Shown here piece after piece: positions 17,033-24,929 of a stretch of 25,712 bases of DNA. Below the pieces are notes generated by a model. It was not told the DNA's origin and searched no databases. It was given only the letters and a program-made list of their open reading frames with translations. This stretch comes from Clostridiales bacterium (GTDB lineage Bacteria > Bacillota > Clostridia > Christensenellales > CAG-138). The stretch covers positions 1-25,712 of the forward strand of contig JAISXK010000005.1 in NCBI GenBank assembly GCA_031270585.1, written 5' to 3'. Every line of letters begins with the position of its first letter. Positions within the stretch are counted from its first letter, which is position 1. The position numbers and the translations under genes were made by a program.

Positions 17033-17221
17033 ATGGATTTTATACTTAGCCACTGGCATTGCATACTGCCGGCTATCGGTATCGTTGCGGCCCTGTTCTT
17101 TATGAGAGACAAGAAGGGCGACGGCAAGCACAGGCGGCAAAATGAAAACGAAGCGGTGGCCACACCACGCGATTATCAGGATAATCAGGAGGAGAACCAC
17201 AAATGGAAAATCGGATATTGA
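17033..17221 (+). CDS. Small single-pass membrane protein with HWHC motif, copper operon
   Basis: A 62-residue protein: a short N-terminus with HWHC at residues 7-10, one hydrophobic segment of about 15 residues, then a charged Lys/Arg/Glu/Asn-rich tail. AAAGGAGG is 9 nt before the ATG. Its last 19 bases overlap the start of copA in another frame, and the copA ribosome-binding site lies within it, indicating translational coupling. It is not a family I recognise. The His/Cys cluster at the membrane edge and its place between two copper genes suggest metal binding or an accessory role to CopA, but this is inference. Confidence 0.65.
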   Translation: MDFILSHWHCILPAIGIVAALFFMRDKKGDGKHRRQNENEAVATPRDYQDNQEENHKWKIGY

Positions 17222-19671
17222 GCATCCGGGGTATGACTTGCGCCGCTTGCGCGCAGCGCATTGAGCGGACCGTCCGCAAACTCACGGGGATTTCACAGGC
17301 GAATGTGAATATCGCAAGCGAGAAGCTGTTCGTCGAATATGACGCCGCCGTTCTCGATCTGCCGTCCATTAAAGAAGCGATCACCAAAATTGGCTACGAA
17401 GTCGTTGAAAAAACCGACAGCCAAAAGGTGACCATCCCAATCGGCGGTATGACCTGCGCCGCCTGTGCCCAGCGCGTGGAAAAAGCCATCAAAAATCTTA
17501 ACGGCGTGGAGAGCGTTTCGGTGAACTTTGCAACCGAAAAAGCGACCGTCGCGTACTTCCCCCATACGGTCAGGCAGCCGGCAATCCGCGAAGCGATTGA
17601 AAAAGCGGGTTATAAGGCGCTTGAAATCAACAAGACGGACGCCGCAGACGAGGACAGGGCGCGTAAGCAAAAAGAGATAAGGACGCTTTGGACGAAGTTC
17701 ACCGTATCGGCGGTTTTTTCCCTGCCGCTTCTATATATCGCCATGGCGCCTATGATTAAGGTTGTGAAACTCCCCTTCCCCGCCGGGCTTGACCCAATGC
17801 AGTTCTCGCTGATTTACGCCCTTGCGGAACTCTTGCTTGTCATTCCGGTTATCGGCGTGGGTTACCGTTTCTATACGGTGGGCTTCAAAGCGCTGATACA
17901 ACGAAGCCCCAATATGGATTCGCTGATTGCGATAGGAACAACCGCCGCCGTGCTATACAGTTTGTATAACACATTCCAAATAGCGGGCGGCAACTTCGCG
18001 GCGGTGGAATCGCTTTACTTTGAAACGGCGGGCGTTATCATCACGCTCATACTGCTCGGTAAGTCGCTCGAGGCGGTAAGCAAGGGCAGAACAAACGAAG
18101 CCATCAAGAAGCTGATGGGCCTTGCGCCAAAGACGGCTATCATACTTCAGGACGGCGTCGAAACAGAAATCCCCATTGAGGCCGTCGAGGTCGGCGATAT
18201 CATCATCGTCAAGCCGGGCGCGAAAATCCCCGTAGACGGCGCGGTAACGGACGGTCATACGGCAATTGACGAGAGCATGCTGACAGGCGAAAGTATGCCT
18301 GTAGACAAAAAAGCGGGCGACGCGGTGTACGCCGCTTCACTGAACACGACGGGAACAATACAATTCAGGGCGGAGAAGGTCGGCGGCGATACGGCTCTGG
18401 CGCAGATTATCAAGCTCGTTGAGGACGCGCAGGGCAGCAAGGCCCCGATCGCGGCTTTCGCAGACAAGGTTTCGGGGGTGTTCGTTCCCGTAGTATGTCT
18501 GATTGCCTTAGCGGCGGGAATTGCGTGGTTTATCGGCACAGGCGGCGACCTGAAATTCTCGCTCACCATATTCATTTCTGTCCTTGTCATCGCCTGCCCT
18601 TGCGCTCTTGGCCTCGCTACGCCCACGGCTATTATGGTAGGCACCGGCAAGGGCGCCGAGAACGGAATACTTATCAAGGGCGGCGAAGCATTGGAAACCG
18701 CCCACAAAATCAACACGATTGTGTTTGACAAGACAGGCACGATCACCGAGGGCAAACCGGCCGTCACCGATGTGCTGACCGTTCAAGCCATGGGAGCCGA
18801 CACGCTTTTACAATTGACAGCATCCGCTGAGAAAGGCTCGGAACACCCGCTCGGACAGGCAATCGTTGCGGGAGCGCAAGACAAAGGGCTGGAGCTATTG
18901 AGGGCCGACAGCTTTCTTTCCCTGACAGGACGCGGGATAGAGGCGCAAATAGGCGGTCGGTCGGTTCTTGCCGGAAACCGCAAACTGATGGAAGAACGCG
19001 GGATTTCCCTTTCCGCACTTGAGGCCGAGTCCGACAGACTGGCGGGCGAGGGCAAGACGCCGATGTATGTCGCGGCTGACGGATCGCTTGCGGGCATAGT
19101 GGCCGTGGCGGACGTCATGAAGGCGTCCAGCAGGGCGGCAATCGAAAGCCTGCATAAAATGGGCATCGAGGCCGCTATGATAACGGGCGACAATAAAAAG
19201 ACCGCCGACGCGATCGCAGCTCAGGTGGGTATCGACAAGGTTCTTGCCGAGGTGCTGCCGCAGGATAAGTCGAACGAGGTCAAAAAACTTCAAAGCGAAG
19301 GGCGCACTGTGGCCATGGTCGGCGACGGTATCAACGACGCCCCGGCGCTCGCGCAGGCGGATATCGGCATCGCAATCGGTTCCGGTACCGATGTGGCAAT
19401 GGAAAGCGCGGATATCGTGCTTATGCGAAGCGACCTGATGGATGTTCCCACAGCGATCAACCTAAGCAAGCGGACAATACGCAATATCAGGCAGAATCTC
19501 TTTTGGGCGTTCGGCTACAATGTGTTGGGAATACCCATCGCGGCCGGTGTGCTGTTCCTCTTTGGAGGCCCCCTTCTCAATCCGATTTTCGCGGCGGCGG
19601 CGATGAGCCTGTCGAGCGTGTCGGTATTAACCAACGCTTTGCGCCTTAAACGGTTCAAGGCGGCCACGTAA
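17203..19671 (+). CDS. copA: Cu(+)-exporting P-type ATPase
   Basis: An 822-residue P1B-type ATPase that pumps Cu(I) out of the cytosol. Two N-terminal HMA domains carry GMTCAAC (C13/C16 and C85/C88). The membrane CPC motif is at 465-467 (ACPCALGLATP), the phosphorylated DKTGT at D509, SEHPLG as the HP nucleotide-binding motif, and GDGIND at 707-712. The last membrane segments retain the YN (FGYNVLGIP) and MSLSSVSVLTNALRL elements that with CPC define the Cu(I) subgroup. Length is as expected for a two-HMA CopA. AGGAGG is 8 nt upstream, within the preceding small gene. CopZ two genes downstream is the likely donor of Cu(I). Silver is a possible second substrate. Confidence 0.97.
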   Translation: MENRILSIRGMTCAACAQRIERTVRKLTGISQANVNIASEKLFVEYDAAVLDLPSIKEAITKIGYEVVEKTDSQKVTIPIGGMTCAACAQRVEKAIKNLNGVESVSVNFATEKATVAYFPHTVRQPAIREAIEKAGYKALEINKTDAADEDRARKQKEIRTLWTKFTVSAVFSLPLLYIAMAPMIKVVKLPFPAGLDPMQFSLIYALAELLLVIPVIGVGYRFYTVGFKALIQRSPNMDSLIAIGTTAAVLYSLYNTFQIAGGNFAAVESLYFETAGVIITLILLGKSLEAVSKGRTNEAIKKLMGLAPKTAIILQDGVETEIPIEAVEVGDIIIVKPGAKIPVDGAVTDGHTAIDESMLTGESMPVDKKAGDAVYAASLNTTGTIQFRAEKVGGDTALAQIIKLVEDAQGSKAPIAAFADKVSGVFVPVVCLIALAAGIAWFIGTGGDLKFSLTIFISVLVIACPCALGLATPTAIMVGTGKGAENGILIKGGEALETAHKINTIVFDKTGTITEGKPAVTDVLTVQAMGADTLLQLTASAEKGSEHPLGQAIVAGAQDKGLELLRADSFLSLTGRGIEAQIGGRSVLAGNRKLMEERGISLSALEAESDRLAGEGKTPMYVAADGSLAGIVAVADVMKASSRAAIESLHKMGIEAAMITGDNKKTADAIAAQVGIDKVLAEVLPQDKSNEVKKLQSEGRTVAMVGDGINDAPALAQADIGIAIGSGTDVAMESADIVLMRSDLMDVPTAINLSKRTIRNIRQNLFWAFGYNVLGIPIAAGVLFLFGGPLLNPIFAAAAMSLSSVSVLTNALRLKRFKAAT

Positions 19672-19689
19672 AAAGGTATAGGTGATAGC

Positions 19690-20397
19690 ATGAAGAACAC
19701 AAAGGTATTTTTCGGCGTTGGCACGGCGGTCGTTGTTGTGGTGGCGCTTGTGGTGATCGTTCTAAAGTTTGCGGGAGGCAGTTTGGATGTCGTCGGCAAG
19801 CAATCCATCACCACGTTTGGAACGATTTTACAAACTATCCCGGAGAATGTCGAAGCCGACGATGTGAACGGCGGTTACGCGCTGGCCGCGCCGGACGGGT
19901 CTGTGCGTTTCATATGGAGTACGGATTACAGCAAGAGCGCAGTGCACGATGTGATGCTTGAACTGGACGCCAAACCGTTTATTGACGCGGGGCTTGATGC
20001 CGGCAAACTGCCGGAAAATTACGCGGCCTATGAAGATAAGCTGATGGTGGGCACGAAACTCGGGGACGACGCGCTCACATATGGCGGGGAAGCGGCGCCC
20101 CTTGCGGCATATGAGAAAATCGTAGAAAAATACCGCAGCAACATTAACTACCACACGGCCCTTGACCATTACGGCGTCATGCTCGGGGACGGCAATATGT
20201 TTGAGTGGGCGAAGGATCTATCCACGAACTCCACGACAGGAGAAGCGCAGGACAAGGACATTGTGTTCGTCCTCAATCCTCTGCCGCTGGTTGCCGCCGG
20301 CGTTAACCCCGAACAGGTGGAAGGCTGGGCATATGCGCAAGTGCCGACCGACGACGGCGACGTATGGAAATTGCTCAAACCATTTGATTTAAAATAG
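19690..20397 (+). CDS. Membrane-anchored extracytoplasmic protein of unknown function, copper operon
   Basis: A 235-residue protein with one N-terminal hydrophobic segment (about 7-26), too long and unbroken to be clearly cleaved and lacking a lipobox, then a soluble domain of about 205 residues. It contains no cysteine. Distinctive stretches are the GGYALAAPDGSVRFIWSTDY segment, the NYHTALDHYGVMLGDGNMFEWAKD segment and the VFVLNPLPLVAAGV segment. I do not recognise the family. It lies 18 nt after copA and 13 nt before the CopZ-type gene, so it is very likely co-transcribed and may serve extracellular copper handling. That role is inferred only from position. Confidence 0.75.
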   Translation: MKNTKVFFGVGTAVVVVVALVVIVLKFAGGSLDVVGKQSITTFGTILQTIPENVEADDVNGGYALAAPDGSVRFIWSTDYSKSAVHDVMLELDAKPFIDAGLDAGKLPENYAAYEDKLMVGTKLGDDALTYGGEAAPLAAYEKIVEKYRSNINYHTALDHYGVMLGDGNMFEWAKDLSTNSTTGEAQDKDIVFVLNPLPLVAAGVNPEQVEGWAYAQVPTDDGDVWKLLKPFDLK

Positions 20398-20410
20398 GAG
20401 GAATACAGCC

Positions 20411-20617
20411 GTGACGAAGGCAACCATAAAGATAGGCGGCATGTCCTGCGAACACTGCGTTAAGGCGGTGACAAACGCCGTGAGGGCGCTCCCCGGCGTG
20501 GGAAAAGTAGCCGTCAGCCTGCAAGCGAATACAGCTGATGTGGAATACGACATGGACAAAATTTCGCTTGCGGCGATAAAGTCCGCTATCGCCGAAGAGG
20601 GCTATGACGCGCCTTGA
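20411..20617 (+). CDS. copZ: CopZ-type copper chaperone (HMA domain)
   Basis: A 68-residue single HMA-domain protein with GMSCEHC (both Cu(I)-binding cysteines), the downstream LPGVGKVAVSLQANTADVEYD strand-turn-strand, and the closing EEGYDAP. Such proteins carry Cu(I) in the cytosol to CopA or a regulator. The start is GTG with AGGAGG 9 nt upstream. It is the last gene of the copper operon. Confidence 0.92.
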   Translation: MTKATIKIGGMSCEHCVKAVTNAVRALPGVGKVAVSLQANTADVEYDMDKISLAAIKSAIAEEGYDAP

Positions 20618-20630
20618 ATACTAAGCGCGG

Positions 20631-20668
20631 CGGGCCGTATCGGTAACGACGCGTATCGGTACGGCCCG
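20631..20668. repeat. Inverted and direct repeats between copZ and the response regulator gene
   Basis: CGGGCCGTA (20631-20639) and its complement TACGGCCCG (20660-20668) form a 9-bp inverted repeat with a 20-nt loop. Nested in it, CGTATCGGTA occurs twice in direct orientation (20636-20645 and 20652-20661). It could be a weak terminator for the copper operon (no T-run follows) or a binding site for the response regulator. Confidence 0.45.
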
Positions 20669-20787
20669 GGCCTTTCGGGGCTTTGCGTCTCCCTCGCGTT
20701 CGGGAGTATGTATTTTTATTCGCCTTATGCATTTAGCGATACAACCCCCTTAAGCGTGCAAATTCACTTAACCCGGAGAATGCGCCT

Positions 20788-21492
20788 ATGACTATCCGTA
20801 TAGATAAAACCGTACTGGCGGTTGACGACGAACCAAAAATTCTGGAAGTGGTGGCGGCGCTCTTTACGAGCAAGGGCTTTCGCGTATTCCCCGCCGAAAC
20901 AGGCCTGGACGCTCTTAGGATAGCGGAATCGGAAAATATCTCGCTCGTCGTATTGGATCTCATGCTTCCCGATATCTCAGGGGAGGAGGTCTGCCGCCGT
21001 TTGCGCCAAAAATCCCGCGTGCCGATTTTGATGCTGACGGCAAAGACTGAGGAAGAGAATTTGCTTGAAGGTCTTACTATAGGAGCGGACGACTATATCA
21101 CAAAGCCCTTCAGCCTGAAAGAACTGTACGCCCGCGCCGAAGCCGTCCTTCGCAGAACACAGGACGATCTGGTGCCGCTTACCGTCCGCAACTCATTTGG
21201 AGACGGCGATCTGGTTGTGGATTTTGAAAGGAATACATTTCTCAAGGCCGGGCATCCCGTGACCCTGACCGCGAGCGAAAGTAAAATTTTGTCTGCGCTG
21301 ATAAAGTATCCCGGCCGGGTTTTTACCCGTGATAATCTGATAAATATCGCGTTCGGCGGCGACTTTGACGGTTACGACCGCGCCATTGACAGCCACATTA
21401 AAAATCTGCGCCAGAAAATCGAAGACGACCCCAAGAACCCGGCGTATATACTGACCGTCCATCGCCTCGGCTATAAATTCGAAGGTGCGTAA
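20788..21492 (+). CDS. OmpR/PhoB family response regulator
   Basis: A 234-residue regulator. The receiver domain (about 6-122) has the acidic pair DDE at 13-15, phosphoacceptor D57 (VVLDLMLPD), T84 and K106 (TKPF). The C-terminal winged-helix DNA-binding domain (about 135-232) shows TASESKILSALIKYPGRVFTRDNL and DSHIKNLRQKIEDDPKNPAYILTVHRLGYKF. GGAG is 9 nt upstream of the ATG. It is followed by its kinase gene after 1 nt. Its position right after copZ suggests that it may control the copper operon, but the sequence gives no direct proof of a metal signal. Confidence 0.93.
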   Translation: MTIRIDKTVLAVDDEPKILEVVAALFTSKGFRVFPAETGLDALRIAESENISLVVLDLMLPDISGEEVCRRLRQKSRVPILMLTAKTEEENLLEGLTIGADDYITKPFSLKELYARAEAVLRRTQDDLVPLTVRNSFGDGDLVVDFERNTFLKAGHPVTLTASESKILSALIKYPGRVFTRDNLINIAFGGDFDGYDRAIDSHIKNLRQKIEDDPKNPAYILTVHRLGYKFEGA

Positions 21493-21493
21493 T

Positions 21494-22873
21494 ATGTGGA
21501 AAAGCCTTCGCGCGCAACTATCGTTATCCATTCTCCTGATTGTAGTCATCACGGTCGGGCTTATCAGCGTGTTTTCAAACCTGCTTATCAATCGTCAATT
21601 CGAAGAGTATATCGCCCGCCAGGAAAAGGAAAGAAGCAAGAGTATCGTTACAGACCTTGGAACCGGATACAACAGCATTGGCGGGTGGAGCCAGGATTTT
21701 CTTCATACCATAGGCATGTATTCGCTTTACGACGGATACATACTGAAAATCTACAATACGGACGGCAAAATCCTGTGGGACGCCGAGAACCACGACGTAT
21801 CCCTATGCGGAACAATTATGAGCGAAATTATCGAGCGCATGGAAGACGCAGAAAAATCCGGCAACTTTGAAACGCACGTTTACGACATCACGCGCGGCAT
21901 AAACAGGGTCGGTTCCGTTTCGATAACCTACTACGGCCCCTTTTTCTTTACCGAAAGCGACTACACCTTTATCAAGACGCTTAATAATCTGCTGTTTGTT
22001 ATCGGGATAGTATCTGCGGCCTTTGCCGTCATGATCGGCGGCATATTGGCGCAAAGATTATCCGTTCCCATCGCAAAGACCGCAGAGATAGCGACGCGCA
22101 TATCCGAAGGCAAATACGACATCCGCTTTGAGGGCACGCCCAACACGCGGGAGCTTAAAGAAATGGCGGCGGCGGTCAACCATCTAGCGCAAGCTCTGTC
22201 GGAGCAGGAGGCGCTAAGAAAACGGCTGACCCTGGACGTCGCCCACGAACTTCGGACGCCCCTTTCATCCGTCGGTTCACATTTAGAGGCCATGATAGAG
22301 GGCATCTGGGAAGCCGCTCCGGAGCGTTTGCAGGGCTGCCTTGACGAAGTGAAGCGTCTTGGCGCGCTTGTAAGCGAATTGCAAGAGCTCGCAAAGACCG
22401 AAAGCGAGAATTTATCACTAAACAAATCCCCAACGGATATGCTCGCGCTTGTAAAAAGCGTGAACGAGAGCTTTAAGGCAAAGGCCGCCAAGAAAAACCT
22501 TGCGCTGACCGAAAGCGGAGAGTCCGTTGTGGTTTTTGCCGACGAAAGGCGCGTGCGGCAAGTGCTTACCAACCTCGTATCCAACGCCGTCAAGTACACG
22601 CCCGAAAACGGGCGCGTGTCTTTAGAGGTGGGCGCAAGCGAAACGGAGTGTTTCATCACTATAAGCGATACCGGGATGGGCATACCGGAAGCTGAACTGC
22701 CATATATCTTCGAGCGATTTTATCGTACCGATAAATCCAGAAACCGCAAAACCGGCGGCACGGGAATCGGGCTTACAATCGCCCAATCCATAACGGAAGC
22801 CCACGGCGGAAAAATAGATGCCGAAAGCGCGGCCGGTAAAGGCAGCCGGTTTACCGTTACTTTGCCAAGATGA
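21494..22873 (+). CDS. Membrane sensor histidine kinase, partner of the adjacent response regulator
   Basis: A 459-residue kinase. Membrane segments at about 9-30 and 163-185 flank an external sensor domain of roughly 130 residues. HAMP follows (186-238), then the HisKA box DVAHELRTPLSSV with H251, and HATPase_c with the N box (N364, NLVSNAVKYTP), the G1 box SDTGMGIP, F box FERFYRTDKS and G2 box GGTGIGLTIA. The layout is BaeS/CusS-like. The sensor domain has one Cys and a few His and Met residues but no obvious metal-binding cluster. The ATG at 21494, 1 nt after the regulator stop, is preferred over GTG at 21485 because GAAGG lies 8-9 nt before it; the GTG version would add three residues. 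Confidence 0.93.
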   Translation: MWKSLRAQLSLSILLIVVITVGLISVFSNLLINRQFEEYIARQEKERSKSIVTDLGTGYNSIGGWSQDFLHTIGMYSLYDGYILKIYNTDGKILWDAENHDVSLCGTIMSEIIERMEDAEKSGNFETHVYDITRGINRVGSVSITYYGPFFFTESDYTFIKTLNNLLFVIGIVSAAFAVMIGGILAQRLSVPIAKTAEIATRISEGKYDIRFEGTPNTRELKEMAAAVNHLAQALSEQEALRKRLTLDVAHELRTPLSSVGSHLEAMIEGIWEAAPERLQGCLDEVKRLGALVSELQELAKTESENLSLNKSPTDMLALVKSVNESFKAKAAKKNLALTESGESVVVFADERRVRQVLTNLVSNAVKYTPENGRVSLEVGASETECFITISDTGMGIPEAELPYIFERFYRTDKSRNRKTGGTGIGLTIAQSITEAHGGKIDAESAAGKGSRFTVTLPR

Positions 22874-22941
22874 GCTACGCGGCTTTTCCGGGTAACCGTT
22901 AAAAACAGGCTCCGCTTTGGGGGGCCGTTCAACAGAACCAA

Positions 22942-23016
22942 CATATCTTCCCCATATCTTCTGCGCATATCTTCCCCCTATCTTCCGCGCATATCTTCCG
23001 CGCATATCTTCCCCCT
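22942..23016. repeat. Six-copy short tandem repeat, CATATCTTCC-type
   Basis: TATCTTC begins at 22944, 22955, 22968, 22979, 22992 and 23005, giving spacings of 11, 13, 11, 13 and 13 nt. The fullest unit is CATATCTTCCGCG; other copies end in CCC, or CTGCG in the second. The array fills the space between the kinase gene and the promoter of the first degV gene. It could be slipped-strand repeat DNA or a cluster of regulator sites. Confidence 0.8.
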
Positions 23017-23026
23017 AAACGTTCCA

Positions 23027-23055
23027 TTGTCAAACAAGCGCGCATAAGCTATACT
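23027..23055 (+). promoter_or_regulatory. Sigma-A promoter for the degV genes
   Basis: TTGTCA at 23027-23032 and TATACT at 23050-23055 with an ideal 17-nt spacer, each one base from consensus. Transcription would start near 23062, about 34 nt before the first degV start codon. The tandem repeat ends 10 nt upstream of the -35. Confidence 0.75.
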
Positions 23056-23095
23056 ATTTAATACAGACAAGACTATATACGCAAAAGGTATCCTT

Positions 23096-23959
23096 ATGCA
23101 CGCATTTGCCATCATAACCGACACCTGCGCGGATTTACCCTGGCTCGCCGCGCTCACGCAGAATGTAGAGCTTGCGCGCCATACCTGCATGGTGGGTGAA
23201 GCCGCCTATACATACAACCCGGGCAGTGAAAACGATATAAGCGCCGTCTATCGGGCCATGCGCGAAGGCATCGCCGTAGAGACGCTGCCGGCTGACGAAA
23301 AGGCGCTTATGGATACGTTTGAGCCGCACCTCGCCGCCGGGCGCGACGTGCTTATGCTTACGGTATCGCGGTATTTGAGCGATACGTTTCGGCACGCCAT
23401 GGCCGCGCGCGAAGCGTTGCTGCCGCGCTACGCCGCCCGCAGGATCGTGCTTGTGGATACCCTGTGCGCCGCCATGGCGCAGGGCATGCTTGTGCATGAG
23501 ACGCTAGAGATGCGCAACGACGGAAAGACGCTTGACGATATTGCGGATTGGGTGCTTCGTAACCGCAGCTTTATGAACGCGCTGCTTTTCCCCGCCAGCC
23601 TGAAATGGCTGCGCGAGGGCGGCCGCTTTGCCGGCGGGGCCATGGGCGATCTGCTTGGGCAGCGCGCGCTGCTTAGCATGGACGCCTGCGGTAGCATGCG
23701 GCTTTTCGGCAGGCACAAAACGGCTGCGGACGGCCTTGCGGCCATGGCGCTTGCCGTTAAAGAACTGGGCTTTGCGCTCAACCGCCAGGTGGTGGGCATC
23801 ACCCATACGCAAGCGCCCGCGCTCGCCGCAGAATTGCGCGCGTATTTGATAAAGGAAATTGGCTGTGACGCCGCCATATTGCCCATGGGCCCTATCGTGG
23901 GGCGCCATGTTGGGCCCGACGCGGTGGGCGTGGCGTTTTTTGGTATTGAGAGACAATGA
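23096..23959 (+). CDS. DegV family fatty-acid-binding protein (first of two)
   Basis: A 287-residue DegV (FakB-like) protein. Family hallmarks are the N-terminal IITDTCADLP, DVLMLTVSRYLSDTFRHA in place of the usual SSxLSGTY segment, VLVDTLCAAMAQG, the LKWLREGGRF motif, and MGPIVGRHVGPDAVGVAFF at the end. DegV proteins bind a fatty acid between two domains; FakB members present it to the FakA kinase for phospholipid synthesis, and no fakA is in the window. The sequence departs more from the usual pattern than its neighbour, so the ligand may differ. The ribosome-binding site is weak (AAGG). The stop overlaps a possible start of the next gene. Confidence 0.88.
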   Translation: MHAFAIITDTCADLPWLAALTQNVELARHTCMVGEAAYTYNPGSENDISAVYRAMREGIAVETLPADEKALMDTFEPHLAAGRDVLMLTVSRYLSDTFRHAMAAREALLPRYAARRIVLVDTLCAAMAQGMLVHETLEMRNDGKTLDDIADWVLRNRSFMNALLFPASLKWLREGGRFAGGAMGDLLGQRALLSMDACGSMRLFGRHKTAADGLAAMALAVKELGFALNRQVVGITHTQAPALAAELRAYLIKEIGCDAAILPMGPIVGRHVGPDAVGVAFFGIERQ

Positions 23960-23979
23960 AAGGAGTTTTGTACGTATTT

Positions 23980-24888
23980 ATGGATACTACATTTGTTATT
24001 ACTACGGAATCGAATTCGGAGCTGCCGTATGCCTGGGAGGATGAAACGGGCGTGGGCGTGCTGCGCATGCCCTACACCGTTGACGGAACGGAATACTATT
24101 ACGACTTGGGCCGCGAAACCGATGTGCCGGCCTTTTATGAGATCATGCGCAACGGCGCCGCCGTTATCACCGCGCAGCGCAACCCCAACGAGGTTATCGA
24201 ATATTTCGAGCCCTTTTTGGCCGCCGGTAAGGATATACTGCATATCGCGTTCTCTTCCGCGCTTTCGGGCACGTTTCATTGCGAGGCGGCCGCCGCCGCC
24301 GAATTGATGGAAAAATATCCCGGCAGGCGCGTCGAGCTTGTGGATACGCTGGCGATATCGGCGCCCCTGGCGCAACTGGTGGAGGCCGCCACGCGCATGC
24401 AGCGGGCGGGAAACTCCATGGATGAAATACGCGACTGGGTGGAAGCCAACAAGCAGCGCGCCTGCGCGCTTTTTACCGTAGACAATCTGGAATACCTGCG
24501 CCGCGGCGGCAGGGTATCGGGCGCGGCCGCGTTCTTTGGCAACGTGCTTGAGCTTAAGCCGGTGCTCTGTATCAGCCCCGAGGGCAGGCTTGTGCCCATA
24601 GATAAAGTAAAGGGCCGCAAAAAATCCATGCGTTACCTGGTGGATACATGCGCGGCTACCATAGATTGCCCCGAGGAACAAACCATCACCATCTGCCAGG
24701 CGGATTGCCTGGAGGAAGCGCGGTCACTTGCGGCCATGGTGCGGGAAAGCATTCGCCCAAAGGATGTGCGCATCAATCTTGTAGGTCCCGTGATAGGCTC
24801 GCATTGCGGGCCCGGCACGCTGGCGCTCGCATATTACTGCCGCGATAGGGCGCAACTGATACCCGCAGGTACCGGCGCCGCAAAATAG
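23980..24888 (+). CDS. DegV family fatty-acid-binding protein (second of two)
   Basis: A protein of about 302 residues with the full DegV pattern: TTESNSELP near the N-terminus, FSSALSGTFHCEA, VELVDTLAISAPLAQLV, LEYLRRGGRVSGAAAFFG, LKPVLCISPEGRL, KVKGRKKSM, and GPVIGSHCGPGTLALAYY at the end. It probably binds a fatty acid as a FakB-like carrier. The ATG at 23980 is chosen because AAAGGAG lies upstream of it (14 nt) and the domain begins at once. An ATG at 23956 that overlaps the previous stop as ATGA would add eight residues and cannot be excluded. It is co-transcribed with the first degV gene and probably with the downstream MBL-fold gene 41 nt later. Confidence 0.9.
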   Translation: MDTTFVITTESNSELPYAWEDETGVGVLRMPYTVDGTEYYYDLGRETDVPAFYEIMRNGAAVITAQRNPNEVIEYFEPFLAAGKDILHIAFSSALSGTFHCEAAAAAELMEKYPGRRVELVDTLAISAPLAQLVEAATRMQRAGNSMDEIRDWVEANKQRACALFTVDNLEYLRRGGRVSGAAAFFGNVLELKPVLCISPEGRLVPIDKVKGRKKSMRYLVDTCAATIDCPEEQTITICQADCLEEARSLAAMVRESIRPKDVRINLVGPVIGSHCGPGTLALAYYCRDRAQLIPAGTGAAK

Positions 24889-24929
24889 CGCCCAATACTC
24901 CCTACTTTTATCAAAGGAGAGGCATAAAT

